Part shown: one piece after another, positions 15,532 through 25,800 of the stretch
Numbering within the stretch: the stretch's first letter is position 1
How the letters are laid out: the number at the start of each line of letters is the position of its first letter
NCBI GenBank assembly: GCA_964507325.1
Contig: CAZDQL010000014.1
Location: 27,164-91,163, forward strand
DNA: 64,000 nucleotides
DNA from: CAZDQL01 sp964507325
GTDB taxonomy: Bacteria; Planctomycetota; UBA1135; GCA-002686595
Reading direction: 5' to 3'
The notes under the pieces: model-generated
The model's input: only the letters and a program-made list of their open reading frames with translations
Told to the model about the DNA's origin: nothing
The model's database searches: none
Translations under genes and position numbers: made by a program

Positions 15532-16502
15532 GCGAGACCGCCCCCGAGCGGCGCCTCTTCCGGAGGCGCATGTGGGCCGGGGTGATCGTCGGCCTGGCGG
15601 TCTACGCCGCGCTGGCCCTGTGGGCAGACCTCCCGGGGATGGGTCGCGCCCTGGCGCGGGTCCCCCTCTGGACGATCCCGGCGGCGATGGGGCTCTCCTT
15701 CGCCAACTACCTGGTGCGCTTCGTGCGTTGGGAGCGCTACCGGACCCTGCTCGGCGTGCGCTTGGACCGCGGAACCTCCTTCCTGATCCACCTGGCGGGA
15801 CTCTCCCTGACCGTCACGCCGGGGAAGATGGGCGAGGCGTTCAAGTCCTGGCTGATCAAGGAGGTGGACGGCTCGCCGATCGCGCGCACCGCCCCGATCG
15901 TGGTCGCCGAGCGCTTCACCGACCTGCTGGGCTTCCTGGTCTTGATCGCGATCGGCGGGTTGGCGACCGCGCCGCAGCACGCCTGGATCTTCTGGGCCAC
16001 CCTGGGACTCTGCGCCTTGGCCCTGGCGGGTCTCGGCTCGCAGCGCTTCGGCGAGCTGGGCTGTCGACTGCTGGCGGAGCTTCCGATCGTCGGCGGGATG
16101 GCGCCCCGGCTGCGCACGGCGCTCGAGAGCACGCGCGTCCTGATGGCTCCCCGGGAGCTGCTCCTGCCGACCCTGGCGGCCACCATCGGCTGGGGGTTGG
16201 AGTGCACCGCCTGCTGGCTGGTGGCGAACGCCCTGGCGCCGGGGGTGCCCTGGCTCTTCGCGGTGTACGCCTTCGCCCTCTCGGCGGTGGCGGGGGCGGT
16301 GCTGATCATCGCGCCCGGGGGTCTCGGGGTGACCGAGGGCACCTTGACGGCGCTCCTGACGGCGCGCTACCGGGCCCTGGGCCTGGCGCGGGAGGTCGCC
16401 GACGCGAGCGCGGCGGCAGCGACCCTGGTCGTGCGCCTCTGCACCCTGTGGTTCGCCGTGGGGGTCGGTTTGGCGGCGCTGAGCGCCTTCCGCAGGCGCT
16501 GA
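15528..16502 (+). CDS. Lysylphosphatidylglycerol-synthase-TM/flippase-like membrane protein
   Basis: 324 residues, GTG start overlapping the NhaC stop (GTGA). Eight or so membrane segments with 'NYLVRFVRWERYRTLLG', 'LTVTPGKMGEAFKSWLIK' and 'IIAPGGLGVTEGTLTALL', the conserved core of the LPG_synthase_TM (UPF0104) family. Only the membrane part is present; the cytoplasmic aminoacyltransferase domain of MprF is missing, as in most members. Such stand-alone proteins are thought to move lipid-linked substrates or to act with glycosyltransferases. Coupling to an ion exchanger has no obvious explanation. Confidence 0.8.
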   Translation: MSETAPERRLFRRRMWAGVIVGLAVYAALALWADLPGMGRALARVPLWTIPAAMGLSFANYLVRFVRWERYRTLLGVRLDRGTSFLIHLAGLSLTVTPGKMGEAFKSWLIKEVDGSPIARTAPIVVAERFTDLLGFLVLIAIGGLATAPQHAWIFWATLGLCALALAGLGSQRFGELGCRLLAELPIVGGMAPRLRTALESTRVLMAPRELLLPTLAATIGWGLECTACWLVANALAPGVPWLFAVYAFALSAVAGAVLIIAPGGLGVTEGTLTALLTARYRALGLAREVADASAAAATLVVRLCTLWFAVGVGLAALSAFRRR

Positions 16503-16526
16503 TCCCCGCGGGGTGGGCCGCCAGGC

Positions 16527-16553
16527 GGGAACTGCCCCCCTTGAGTGGGCTTC
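16527..16553 (+). repeat. Half-copy of the intergenic inverted-end element (left arm only)
   Basis: CTGCCCCCCTTGAGTGGGCTTC at 16532-16553 resembles the left arms of copies A (10375) and B (31487): 'CTGCC.CCCTT....G.GCTTC'. No matching right arm follows before the DeoR gene, so this is either a remnant or an independent site. It lies about 100 bp upstream of the DeoR start. Confidence 0.45.
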
Positions 16554-16583
16554 CCCCCTAGCTATCGAAATGTGCCCGCCGAG

Positions 16584-16608
16584 CTTTGTTTTTGCTTTCG
16601 TTTCGCTT
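16584..16608 (+). promoter_or_regulatory. Candidate DeoR-family operator upstream of the regulator
   Basis: An AT-rich island in a GC-rich gap contains tandem T-tract repeats, TTTGCTTTCGTTTCGC. Repeats of TTTCGTTT are the known operator style of DeoR-family regulators such as AgaR and GlpR. It is 40 bp upstream of the DeoR-family gene, which fits autoregulation of the whole cluster. Confidence 0.45.
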
Positions 16609-16648
16609 AGTCTTTGCCATCGAACGGTGGAGGGCCGCCGGTCCTGAG

Positions 16649-17404
16649 ATGAACGGCCAGCTGACGGCGAGGCAGAAGCGACTGCTGGAGATCCTGTCCG
16701 AAGACCCGGGCCGCACGGTCGCGGACATCAGCGAGGAGCTGGCGGTCTCCGAGGTGACCGTGCGCAGCGATCTCAATCGCCTGGCGGCGGCGGGTCAGAT
16801 CCTGCGCACGCGGGGAGGCGGGCTGCCGGCCTTCCACCCCGAGATCCTCGCGCGGCGCAAGCACCGCACCCGTGAGAAGGCGCGCATCGCCAAGGCCGCC
16901 GCCGAGATGATCGCCGATGGCGACAAGCTCATGGTCGTGGGAGGGACGACCACGGCGGAGCTGGGCCAGCACCTGCTCGGCAAGAGCGGTCTGCAGGTGG
17001 TGACCAGCTCCCCCCTGCTCTTTCCCCTGGCGCGCATCTCCCCCTCCCTGCAGCTCACGCTGGTGGGCGGAGAGTTCCGGCCCGCGGCCGAATCGCTGGT
17101 GGGGCCGACGACGATCCGCCAGCTCGAGGAGTTCCACGTCGAGACGGCCTTCCTGAGCGCCGATGGCTTCACCCTCGCCAAGGGGCTCACCACGCACCTG
17201 GTCGAGGTGGCCGAGGTGGTGCGGACGATGGCCGCCCAGGCGCGCCGGCGCGTGCTGCTGGCAGACTCCTCCAAGTACGGGCAGGTGGGCTTCGCGCGCA
17301 TCCTGCCCCTCGAGGAGATCGACGTCTTGATCACGGATGGCGAGCTGGGCGACGAGGCGTGCGCCGAGCTCAAGTCCCTCGAGATCGAGGTGATCCGAGC
17401 ATAG
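16649..17404 (+). CDS. DeoR/GlpR-family transcriptional regulator
   Basis: 251 residues from ATG 16649. N-terminal winged helix-turn-helix (residues 5-60): 'RQKRLLEILSEDPGRTVADI', 'AVSEVTVRSDLNRLAAAGQI', 'RTRGGG'. The C-terminal DeoR sensor domain (75-240) has the sugar-phosphate isomerase-like fold with 'VVGGTTTAELGQHL', 'VVTSSPL' and 'FLSADGF'; it usually binds a phosphorylated sugar, which releases DNA. First gene of a nine-gene co-directional cluster reaching 28764, which it very probably controls, and the operator-like sequence is just upstream. Confidence 0.9.
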   Translation: MNGQLTARQKRLLEILSEDPGRTVADISEELAVSEVTVRSDLNRLAAAGQILRTRGGGLPAFHPEILARRKHRTREKARIAKAAAEMIADGDKLMVVGGTTTAELGQHLLGKSGLQVVTSSPLLFPLARISPSLQLTLVGGEFRPAAESLVGPTTIRQLEEFHVETAFLSADGFTLAKGLTTHLVEVAEVVRTMAAQARRRVLLADSSKYGQVGFARILPLEEIDVLITDGELGDEACAELKSLEIEVIRA

Positions 17405-17417
17405 AGGAGATGGAGAC

Positions 17418-18179
17418 GTGGATCTGCAACTGAAGGACAAGGTCGCCCTGGTCACCGGGGGCTCTCACGGCCTGGGCGAGGCGCTCTGTCGAGGCTTGGC
17501 GGGGGAGGGCGCCCACGTGGGCGTGAACTTCCACCGCCATCCGGAGCAGGCGGAGGCGCTCTGCCGCGATCTCGCCGCCGAGCATGGAACGCGAGCCGCG
17601 GCCGTGCTGGCCGACGTGGGGGACGAGCAGGCGGTGCGGGCGATGTTCGACGAGCTGGAGGCGCGCCTGGGCCCCGTCGACGTGCTGATCAACAACGCCG
17701 CCTTCTGTCCCAAGGGCTCGCTGTGCGAGCTCGAGCTCGACGTCTGGCGGCGCACTCTCCAGGTCAACCTGGACGGCGCCTTCCTGTGCTGCCGCGAAAT
17801 GGTCCGTCGCCTGCTCGCGGGCGAGCGCACGGGGCGCATCGTCAACATCAGCTCGCAAGCCGCCTTCCGCGGCTCGCAGAGCGGCCACCTGCCCTACGAC
17901 TCCAGCAAGGGCGGGCTGAACTCCTTCACCATCGCGCTCGCGCGCGAGCTCGCCCCGCACGGCATCGGTGTCAACGCGGTGGCGCCGGGGCTGATGCTCA
18001 CCGACATGGTGCGGGAGAAGGTGCTGGCCAACCTGGACGAGTACCGCATCCGAATTCCGCTCGGCCGCGTGGGCGAGGTGGAGGAGGTGGCCGACGTCGC
18101 GCTCTTCCTGGCCTCGGAGCGTTCGAGCTACATGACCGGCGCCACGGTGGACGTGAGCGGCGGCCTGGCGATGCACTGA
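17418..18179 (+). CDS. Short-chain dehydrogenase/reductase (SDR), cluster copy 1
   Basis: 253 residues, GTG start 13 nt after the regulator with GGAG-type SD. Classical SDR: 'VTGGSHGLGEALCRGLA' (TGxxxGxG cofactor site), 'NNAAF', catalytic Ser in 'VNISSQAAFRG', Tyr-Lys in 'YDSSKGG' and 'PGLMLTDM'. Asp/basic residues after the first strand ('VNFHRHPEQAEAL') suggest NADP(H) preference, uncertain. Ends in 'VSGGLAMH', and the other SDR of this cluster ends in 'VTGGREMH', so the two are likely related and may act on the same carbon (oxidation then reduction). Substrate unknown; probably a sugar or polyol. Confidence 0.85.
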   Translation: MDLQLKDKVALVTGGSHGLGEALCRGLAGEGAHVGVNFHRHPEQAEALCRDLAAEHGTRAAAVLADVGDEQAVRAMFDELEARLGPVDVLINNAAFCPKGSLCELELDVWRRTLQVNLDGAFLCCREMVRRLLAGERTGRIVNISSQAAFRGSQSGHLPYDSSKGGLNSFTIALARELAPHGIGVNAVAPGLMLTDMVREKVLANLDEYRIRIPLGRVGEVEEVADVALFLASERSSYMTGATVDVSGGLAMH

Positions 18180-18189
18180 GGACCTGACC

Positions 18190-19458
18190 ATGAGCCAACC
18201 CGTCATGCCGGCCGGTGTCCGCGTTCGCCTGAGCGCGATGATGTTCCTCCAGTACGCCTTCAACGGCATCTGGATCATCCCCCTGGGCGCCTACCTGGGG
18301 AACGTCGGTTTCACGGACCTCGAGATCGGATCGGTCTACGGCACCTTCGCGTTGGGAGGCCTGATCGCGCCCTTCTTCGTGGGGATGATCGCAGACCGCT
18401 TCTTCGCGGCGCAGAAGGTGCTCGGCGTGCTGAACCTGGTCGGCGCGGGGTTGCTGCTCTGGGCCAGCCAGTCGGCCGTCACCGAGGCGGGAGACCCTCG
18501 CTACAGCGTCTTCTGGTGGATCATCTTCGGGCACTTCCTGTGCTACATGCCGACCTGGGCGCTCACCAACACGATCGCCCTGGCGCAGATGAAGGATCCG
18601 GGCAAGCAGTTCCCCGGGGTGCGCGTGATGGGCACCATCGGCTGGATCGTCGTCAGCGCCGCCAGTCTGATCAGCCTGCACTACGAGCTGAACATCGAGA
18701 CGACGAAGTACCCGATGATCATCGGTGCCGGCATCGGCGCGCTGGTGGGGGTCTACTCCTTCTTCCTGCCCAACACGCCCGCCAAGCGCGGCGAGGAGAA
18801 GGTCGGCTTCAAGGAGATCCTCGGCGTCGAGGCGCTGGCGCTCTTCCGCGACCGCAACTTCGCGATCTTCGCGGTGGCCTCCTTCCTGATCATGTTCCCG
18901 GGGATGTTCTATTGGGCCTTCTGCAACATGTTCCTGAACGAGATCGGGATGCAGGCGGCCATGTTCAAGCAGAGCATCGGCCAGATGGTGGAGATGGTCT
19001 TCCTGATCATCATGCCCTGGTTCTTCGTACGCCTGGGCGTCAAGAAGATGCTCCTGATCGGGATGGCCGCCTGGCTGGCGCGCTTCATCTGCTTCAGCTA
19101 CGGCGATCTGGGATCGATGGTGCTGTTCCTCTACCTCGGCTTCGCGCTACATGGAGTGTGCTTCGACTTCTACTTCGTCACCGCCCAGCTCTACACCAAT
19201 CACAAGGCCCACAAGCGCATCCAGGCCCAGGCGCAGGGGCTGATCAGCCTGATCACCTTCGGCCTCGGCTGGCTCGTGGGCTCGAACCTCGCCGGCTGGC
19301 TGATCGGCGAGTACGTCACCGAGACCGATGCCGCCGGCAAGGCGCTGATGCACGACTGGCCCTCCATCTGGCTCTACCCCGCGGGAATGGCGGCCGCCAT
19401 CGGGGTCTTCTTCCTGCTGGCGTTCCGCGACGACGTCAAGGTCATCGCGGAGGAGTGA
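18190..19458 (+). CDS. NupG-type nucleoside/H+ symporter (MFS)
   Basis: 422 residues with 12 membrane segments. The start 'RVRLSAMMFLQYAFNGIWII' and 'FALGGLIAPFFVGMIADRFF' are typical of the nucleoside:H+ symporter branch (NupG, XapB) of the major facilitator superfamily. Takes up the cluster's substrate by proton symport. In planctomycete clusters this branch is often found with sugar kinases and dehydrogenases, so the substrate may be a nucleoside, a sugar or a polyol. It is flanked by an SDR and an FGGY kinase at spacings of 10 and 3 nt. Confidence 0.85.
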   Translation: MSQPVMPAGVRVRLSAMMFLQYAFNGIWIIPLGAYLGNVGFTDLEIGSVYGTFALGGLIAPFFVGMIADRFFAAQKVLGVLNLVGAGLLLWASQSAVTEAGDPRYSVFWWIIFGHFLCYMPTWALTNTIALAQMKDPGKQFPGVRVMGTIGWIVVSAASLISLHYELNIETTKYPMIIGAGIGALVGVYSFFLPNTPAKRGEEKVGFKEILGVEALALFRDRNFAIFAVASFLIMFPGMFYWAFCNMFLNEIGMQAAMFKQSIGQMVEMVFLIIMPWFFVRLGVKKMLLIGMAAWLARFICFSYGDLGSMVLFLYLGFALHGVCFDFYFVTAQLYTNHKAHKRIQAQAQGLISLITFGLGWLVGSNLAGWLIGEYVTETDAAGKALMHDWPSIWLYPAGMAAAIGVFFLLAFRDDVKVIAEE

Positions 19459-19461
19459 TCG

Positions 19462-20988
19462 ATGACCGACTACCTCCTCGGCACGGACAATGGCTGCACG
19501 GTGGCCAAGGCGGCGCTCTTCGCGCTCGACGGCCGCGAGGTGGCTGCCGCCGCGCGCAAGGTCGAGATCCAGGCGCCGCGGCCGGGGTGGCACGAGATGG
19601 ACATGGACGCCATCTGGCGGGCGACCGCCGAGGCGATCGGTGAGGTGCTCGAGCGCTCCGGGATCGCCCCCGCCGAGATCGCCTGCGTCGCTCCGACGGG
19701 CCACGGCAACGGCCTCTACCTCGTGGACGAGCGTGGCCACGGTGTGCGTCCGGCGATCGCCTCCACCGACTCCCGCGCGCGGGAGATCCTCGAGGCGTGG
19801 CTCGCCGAGGAGCTGGATGCCCTCCTGCGCCCCAAGACGATGCAGGCAATGTGGCCCGCCCAGCCGAACGCCCTCCTGGCCTGGCTGCAGGCCGAGGAGC
19901 CGGAGTCGCTCGAGCGCGCCCACGCCGTCCTGATGTGCAAGGACTACATCCGCGCGCGTCTGGGGGGCGAGCTGCGCGCCGAGATCACCGACTTCTCCGG
20001 CACCAGCCTCCTGGACGTCGGTCGCGGCGCCTACGACCCCGAGCTGCTCGAGCACTACGGCATCGCCGGCCTGGAGCACCTCCTGCCCCCGCTGCTCGAG
20101 TCCACGGCGCGCTCGGGGACGGTGAGCGCCGCGGCCGCCGCCGAGACGGGCCTGGCCGAGGGGACGCCCCTCGCCGGGGGGATGTTCGACATCGACGCCT
20201 GCGGCCTGGCCTGCGGCCTGGTCGACGAGGGGCCCCTGTGCATGATCGCCGGCACCTGGGGCAACAACCAGTACATCGCGCGCGAGCCGGTGGTCGACGA
20301 GGCGGTCTTCATGACCTCGCGTTACGCCATCCCCGGCTGGTACCTGATGCTCGAGGGCAGCGCGACCTCGGCCAGCAATCTCGAGTGGCTCTTGACCGAG
20401 TTCTTCCAGGCGGAGAGCGCGCGCGGCAACGTCTACGCCCTCGCCGACGAGCTGGTCGAGGCGACGCGCCCCGAGGAGGCGGGCCTCGTCTTCCTGCCCT
20501 TCCTCTACGGCTCGAACGTGAGCCTGGACGCCAAGGCCTGCTTCTTTGGCCTCGACGGTTGGCAGCGTCGCGGGCACCTATTGCGCGCGCTCTACGAGGG
20601 AGTCGTCTTCGCCCACGAGTGGCACGTGCAGCGCCTGCTGCGCTTCCGCCCGCCGCCCGCGAGCATTCGCCTCGCCGGCGGCGCGGCGCGCAGCGCGGTG
20701 TGGACGCAGGTCTTCGCCGACGTCTTCCAGGTGCCCGTCGAGGTCCCCGCGGGGAGCGAGCTCGGCGCGCTGGGGGCAGCGATCTGCGCGGCGGTGGCGG
20801 TGGGCCTCTACCCCGACTTCCCGCGCGCCTGCCAGGCGATGGTGCGCTTCGATCGGTGCGTCGAGCCGGACCGCGGTCGCGCGGGGCTCTACGCCGAGAA
20901 GCGCGCGCGCTACACGCGGCTCCTGGAGGCGATGGCACCGCTGTGGACCGAGCTCCGCTGGACGGAAGAGACGCAGAATGGAGGCTGA
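19462..20988 (+). CDS. FGGY-family carbohydrate kinase
   Basis: 508 residues. N-terminal 'YLLGTDNGCTVAKAALFAL' is the first phosphate-binding loop and 'VAPTGHGNGLYLVDE' the substrate-side loop; the C-terminal half has 'IRLAGGAARSAVWTQVFADV' (adenosine motif) and 'GALGAAICAAVAVG'. Phosphorylates a sugar or ketose at its terminal hydroxyl. The sequence is closest in style to L-xylulose/erythritol-type kinases rather than XylB, which is present separately at 28777. The final 11 bases overlap the second SDR gene, so translation is coupled. Specificity cannot be read with confidence. Confidence 0.85.
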   Translation: MTDYLLGTDNGCTVAKAALFALDGREVAAAARKVEIQAPRPGWHEMDMDAIWRATAEAIGEVLERSGIAPAEIACVAPTGHGNGLYLVDERGHGVRPAIASTDSRAREILEAWLAEELDALLRPKTMQAMWPAQPNALLAWLQAEEPESLERAHAVLMCKDYIRARLGGELRAEITDFSGTSLLDVGRGAYDPELLEHYGIAGLEHLLPPLLESTARSGTVSAAAAAETGLAEGTPLAGGMFDIDACGLACGLVDEGPLCMIAGTWGNNQYIAREPVVDEAVFMTSRYAIPGWYLMLEGSATSASNLEWLLTEFFQAESARGNVYALADELVEATRPEEAGLVFLPFLYGSNVSLDAKACFFGLDGWQRRGHLLRALYEGVVFAHEWHVQRLLRFRPPPASIRLAGGAARSAVWTQVFADVFQVPVEVPAGSELGALGAAICAAVAVGLYPDFPRACQAMVRFDRCVEPDRGRAGLYAEKRARYTRLLEAMAPLWTELRWTEETQNGG

Positions 20989-21772
20989 ATTGCAGCTCGA
21001 CGGAGAGAACATCCTGATCACCGGAGCCGCGGGCGCGATCGGCCTGGGAATCGCCGGGCGCGCGCTGGAGCGCGGCGCGCGGGTCTTCCTGAGCGACCTG
21101 GACCAGGCCCGGCTCGACGCCTGCTGCGCCGAGCTGGATCCGAGCGGCGAGCGCTGTGGAGCCCTAGCCGGCGACGTCAGCTCGGCGGACCAGGTCGAGC
21201 GCGTCGTGACCGCCGCGAGCGAGACCTTCGGCGGGCGCATCGACATCCTGCTCAATGTGGCGGGCACGGTCGCGCAGGGGCCCGTGGAGGAGATCGAGGA
21301 GGCCGAGTGGGAGCGCATCTTCGCGGTCAACTGCAAGGGGACCTTCCTCTTCATCCGCGGAGTGGTCCCCCTCATGAAGGCGCAGGGTCGAGGCAGCATC
21401 GTCAACTTCTCCTCCAAGTCCGGGAAGACCGGCTCGGCGCTGCTCTGCCACTACTCCGCCGCCAAGGCGGCGATCATCGGCCTGACCCAGGCGCTGGCGT
21501 ACGAGCTCGCTCCCAGCGGGATCCGCGTCAACTGCGTCTGTCCCGGCATCACCGCTGCGACCGGGGTCTGGGATTCCGTCTCGGCGGGCTACATCGACAA
21601 CCTCGGCCTACCGCGCGAGGAGGTCGTGGCCAAGTTCACCTCGAAGGTCCCGCTCGCGCGCCTGGCGCGGGTCGAAGACGTCGCCGCCGTGACGCTCTTC
21701 CTGGCCTCGGAGGAAGCGGCATACATGACCGGTCAAGCGATCAACGTGACCGGTGGTCGAGAGATGCACTGA
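20978..21772 (+). CDS. Short-chain dehydrogenase/reductase (SDR), cluster copy 2
   Basis: 264 residues, starting inside the kinase gene. Cofactor motif 'ITGAAGAIGLGIAGRALE', then 'FLSDLDQARLDACCAE': Asp after strand 2 indicates NAD(H). 'LNVAGTV', catalytic Ser in 'VNFSSKSGKTGS', Tyr-Lys in 'YSAAKAAIIGLTQ', and 'CPGITAATGVWDS'. Ends 'NVTGGREMH'. NAD-dependence against a likely NADP-type partner SDR would suit oxidation of a hydroxyl by one and reduction by the other, an epimerisation in two steps; this is inference. Confidence 0.85.
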   Translation: MEAELQLDGENILITGAAGAIGLGIAGRALERGARVFLSDLDQARLDACCAELDPSGERCGALAGDVSSADQVERVVTAASETFGGRIDILLNVAGTVAQGPVEEIEEAEWERIFAVNCKGTFLFIRGVVPLMKAQGRGSIVNFSSKSGKTGSALLCHYSAAKAAIIGLTQALAYELAPSGIRVNCVCPGITAATGVWDSVSAGYIDNLGLPREEVVAKFTSKVPLARLARVEDVAAVTLFLASEEAAYMTGQAINVTGGREMH

Positions 21773-21799
21773 TCAACCATTAGCAAAGGAGTTGACGAG

Positions 21800-22870
21800 A
21801 TGAGAGCGAATCGAGTGCACGTGAGTTTGAGCTGCTCACTCGCAGTTGCGCTGATCGGCGTCTGCGCCTGCAGCGGCACGAACGGAGCGGGGGACGATTC
21901 CGGCCAGCGCGCCATCGTCCTCCCCGAGCAGTACAACACCCCGGACGGGATGACGCGCGACGGCGAGGGGAACATCATCCTCTCCGTGCCCAACTTCAAC
22001 GATCCGAGCCACCCCCCGATGCTGGTGAGGATCGACGCCGAGGAGGAGATCCACGAGATCATCGAGCTGCCGGACCACCCGGAAACGGGCCACCCCGTCG
22101 GTCCGCTCGGGGTGGCGGTCGGATCCGACGGCAACCTCTACGTCGCCGACAACCAGGCCTTCCACACCGCCGAGCACAAATCGCGCCTCTTGCGCGTGGT
22201 CATGCGCGACGGCGAGGCGGTCTCCTGCGAGCCGGTGGTCACGGGCTTCGTGATGTCGAACGGCGTGGCCGCCCACGGCGATCACCTCTACGTCTGCGAG
22301 AGCAAGCTCGAGGCGGAGGCGAGTCCGATGCCCACCGGGGTCTACCGCTTCGCCCTCTCCGAGCTGCAGGGGCCCGAGCCGCTGCAGCTGGAGCCGGGGG
22401 GCGTCGATCCGCACCTGTGCGTGAAGTTCTCCACCGAGAATCCCGACTGGCCCGTGGGGGCGAACGGGATCGGCTTCGGCGCCGAGGGCGAGATGTACGT
22501 GTGCAACTTCGGTGACGCCCAGCTGATCAAGGTGGTGTTCGACGAAGGGGGGGCGGTCGTCTCGCAGGAGGTCCTCGCGGAGAAGAACGGCATGGCCTGC
22601 ACCGACGGCCTGAGCATCGATCCGGAGACGGGGTACATCTACATCGCCGACTTCCTGGGGAACGCCCTGCACCGCGTCGACCCGCGCAGCGGCACGATCT
22701 ACACCATCGCGAAGAACGGGGAGACCGATGGCACCGGTGGCGAGCTCGATCGCCCGAGCGAGCCCTGCGTGCGCGGCGGCTCGGTCTACGTCGCCAACAT
22801 CGACCTCGAGCTGGCGGGTAACACCTCCGACGAGTTGCACACCATCAGCGTCATCAAACTCGAAGACTGA
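21800..22870 (+). CDS. SMP-30/gluconolactonase-like exported lipoprotein
   Basis: 356 residues with an N-terminal lipoprotein-like signal ('LSCSLAVALIGVCACSG'). The body is a six-bladed propeller of the SMP-30/gluconolactonase/LRE type: 'PDGMTRDGEGNIILSV', 'GPLGVAVGSDGNLYVADNQA', 'MSNGVAAHGDHLYVCES', 'NGIGFGAEGEMYVCNFGD', 'TDGLSIDPETGYIYIADFLG'. If catalytic it would hydrolyse a lactone outside the cytoplasm; if not, it may bind the substrate. Its place between the SDR and the dihaem protein suggests work on the extracellular side of the pathway. Spaced 27 nt from the SDR with AGGAG before the ATG. Confidence 0.75.
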   Translation: MRANRVHVSLSCSLAVALIGVCACSGTNGAGDDSGQRAIVLPEQYNTPDGMTRDGEGNIILSVPNFNDPSHPPMLVRIDAEEEIHEIIELPDHPETGHPVGPLGVAVGSDGNLYVADNQAFHTAEHKSRLLRVVMRDGEAVSCEPVVTGFVMSNGVAAHGDHLYVCESKLEAEASPMPTGVYRFALSELQGPEPLQLEPGGVDPHLCVKFSTENPDWPVGANGIGFGAEGEMYVCNFGDAQLIKVVFDEGGAVVSQEVLAEKNGMACTDGLSIDPETGYIYIADFLGNALHRVDPRSGTIYTIAKNGETDGTGGELDRPSEPCVRGGSVYVANIDLELAGNTSDELHTISVIKLED

Positions 22871-22889
22871 TCAGGGAACCGAGACATCG

Positions 22890-25800
22890 ATGATCACGCC
22901 CCTGTTGAGCTGTTGCGCCCTCCTGGTCGCCGGAGCGTTCGTCCAGGACCAGGAGGAGCTATTCGTCCACGAGCCGACCTGGGCAGAGTCGATGACCGCC
23001 TCGCGCCTGAAGTACCGGGGCGGGGACTTCCCGCGGCCCGAGCTGGGTCCCTGGTGGATGGCCGGCCCGCTCGAGGGCGAGGGCTTCGACGCTGAGCTCT
23101 TCCCCGAGCGCGGCGTCGAGCTCTCCGCCCGTGACTCCGGGGGCGAGCCCCTCTGGCACCCCCGGCCCGATTTCGCCGACGGACGCGTCCACCAGCTCCC
23201 CAAGGGCGGCAACTCGATCTACCTCCAGCGCACGGTCACCTGCGAGACGGCGATCACGCTGCCGCTCAGCCTGGGTAGCGACGACGGCTGCGCGCTGTGG
23301 CTCGACGGCGAGCCGATCCTCGTGCGCGACGTCGCCCGCGGGGTGGCGCCCGATCAGGACCGGGTCCTGGCCGGGCTGCGCGCGGGAGAGAACGCGCTGC
23401 TGTTGAAGATCTTCAACCGTGGCGGGGCCTTCGCCTTCTACTTCCGCCTGCTGGCCGATCGCCGGCTGGAGCTGTGGCAGCGCATGAGCAGGGCCTTCCC
23501 CGCTCTGTGCGCGGCGATGGAGCGCGACCTCGACGGCGGGCACCTGGCGTGGTTCGACTCGCCGGACGACGGCGCGCTCGAGGAGACACTGATCGCGAGC
23601 GCCCTCCTGAGCATCGGTCTGGAAGCTCAGGGGGAGAGCCTGGCGCCTCTCTCCCCCCGTCAGCGACTCGAGCGCTACGTGGAGATCTGCGCCACCCGCG
23701 ACGCTTACGCGCGTCGCCTGGAGCACCGCGATCGACTCCGGGGCCTCGACTTCGCGGCCTTGCGTCGTGCGATCGAGGACCTCGAACAGAGCTTCGGCGA
23801 CCGCTACCCCCGCGGCGCTGACTTCTCGCGCAAGGTGGAGGAGGAGTGGCCCCGGCGCGCCGCCGAGCTCGCGGACGCACTGCAGAGCGGTGGCTCGGCG
23901 GAGGAGCAGGCGGCGCAGTCGCTCCTGGACGAGATCCGCGCCGCCCTGCTCGCCAACCCCCTGCTCGACGACGCGCGGGTGCTGGTGGTGCGGCGACGCT
24001 TCGGAGCCGAGGCGCGTCAGGTGATGGGCGGCAAGATCGGCGCGCCCAATCTGAACTCCCACACCAACGACGACATCCCCCATCACGGCTGGGACAACGA
24101 GCTCGCGCTGCTCTCCGATCTCGGCGGCGGCGGCCGGCTGGAGACCCTCCATCGTCCGCCGCAGGACGTGATCCTGCGCGACGTGGACCTCGACTTCGAC
24201 GCCTCGCGGATCATGTACGCGAGCATCGGGGCGAACGACCGCTGGGCGCTCTTCGAACTGCCCGCGGAGGGGGGGGTGGCACGGCAGATCTCACCCGATG
24301 ATCTGCCGGACGTGGACTTCTTCGACTCCTGCTGGCTGCCCGATGGACGCGTCGCCTCCTGCTCCACCGCCGGCTACCAGGGCCTGCCCTGCGAGAATGG
24401 CGGGCGTCCGATGGTCAACCTCTACCGCCTCGACCCCGGCACGGGGCGCGTCGAGCAGCTGACCTTCGAACAGGACAGCGACTACCACCCCGCCGTGCTC
24501 CACGACGGCCGCCTGGTCTACCTGCGCTGGGAGTACTCCGACATCCAGCACTACTACTCGCGCATCGTCTTCCACTGCAATCCGGACGGCACGACGCAGA
24601 TGGAGTACTGGGGCAGTGGCTCGTACTTTCCGACGGCCTTCAAGCACGCGCTCCCCATCCCCGGTCATCCGACCCAGCTGGTGGGCATCCTGGGCGGCCA
24701 CCACAGCGTCGCCGAGTCGGGGCGCATGGCGATCCTCGACCCCGCCCTGGGGCGCAAGTACCCGCTGCGCCATCGGCCGCAGTCGATCGAGTGGGGGCCG
24801 CCCGGCAGCCTGATCGACCTCCACCCGGAGGTCTTCCCGGCCGCGGTGACGGGCATGGTCCAGGAGATCCCCGGCTACGGCCGAGAGGTCGTGGGCAACG
24901 TGAACGATGGCCAGGGGGACGAGCCCTTCGACCGCGGCACGCCGCACTTCGTCTACCCCTTCCCGCTGAGCGAGAAGTACTTCCTCGTCTCGGCCAAGCC
25001 CACCCCCGAGTCGCTCTGGGGGATCTACCTGGTCGACGTCTTCGACAACATGACCCTGCTCCACGAGGAGCAGGGCGCGGGGCTCTTCGAGCCGATTCCC
25101 TTCCGCGCGCGGCCGCGGCCGCCGGTCATTCCCGATCGGGTCGACTACTCGCGCGACTCCGCCACCGTATTGCTCAGCGACGTGTATGTCGGGCCGGGTC
25201 TCGCGGGCGTGCCACGCGGTACCGTGAAGCGGCTGCGGCTCTTCGCCTATCACTTCGCTTTCAACAAGTGCGGCGGTCACGAGTCGGTGGGCGTGGAGAG
25301 CAGCTGGGACATCAAGCGCATGCTCGGCACCGTGCCCGTCGACGAGGACGGCTCGGCCCACTTCGAAATCCCCGCCAACCTGCCGATCTCGATTCAGCCG
25401 CTCGACGCCGAGGGGCGCGCTCTGCAGCTGATGCGCTCCTGGTTCGTGGGTCGCCCGGGAGAGACCGTCTCGTGCATCGGCTGCCACGAGAGCCAGAACG
25501 ACTCCCTGCCGCTGCGCCCCATCGTGGCCGCGCGCCGCCCACCGTCGCCGATCGAGGAGTTCTGCGGGCCGGCGCGCCCCTACGCCTTCCCCTACGAGGT
25601 GCACCCGATCCTGCTGCGCAACTGCGCCGGATGCCACAACGGCCGGAGCGCACGAGAGGTGGGCGGGCTGCTCTCCTTCGCCGAACCGCGCGTGGCCTAC
25701 GAGAACCTCCACCCGTACGTGCGCCGTCCGGGCCCCGAGAGCGACATGGAGATGCTGCGGCCGATGGAGTACCACGCCTCCACGAGCCCCTTGGTCCAGA

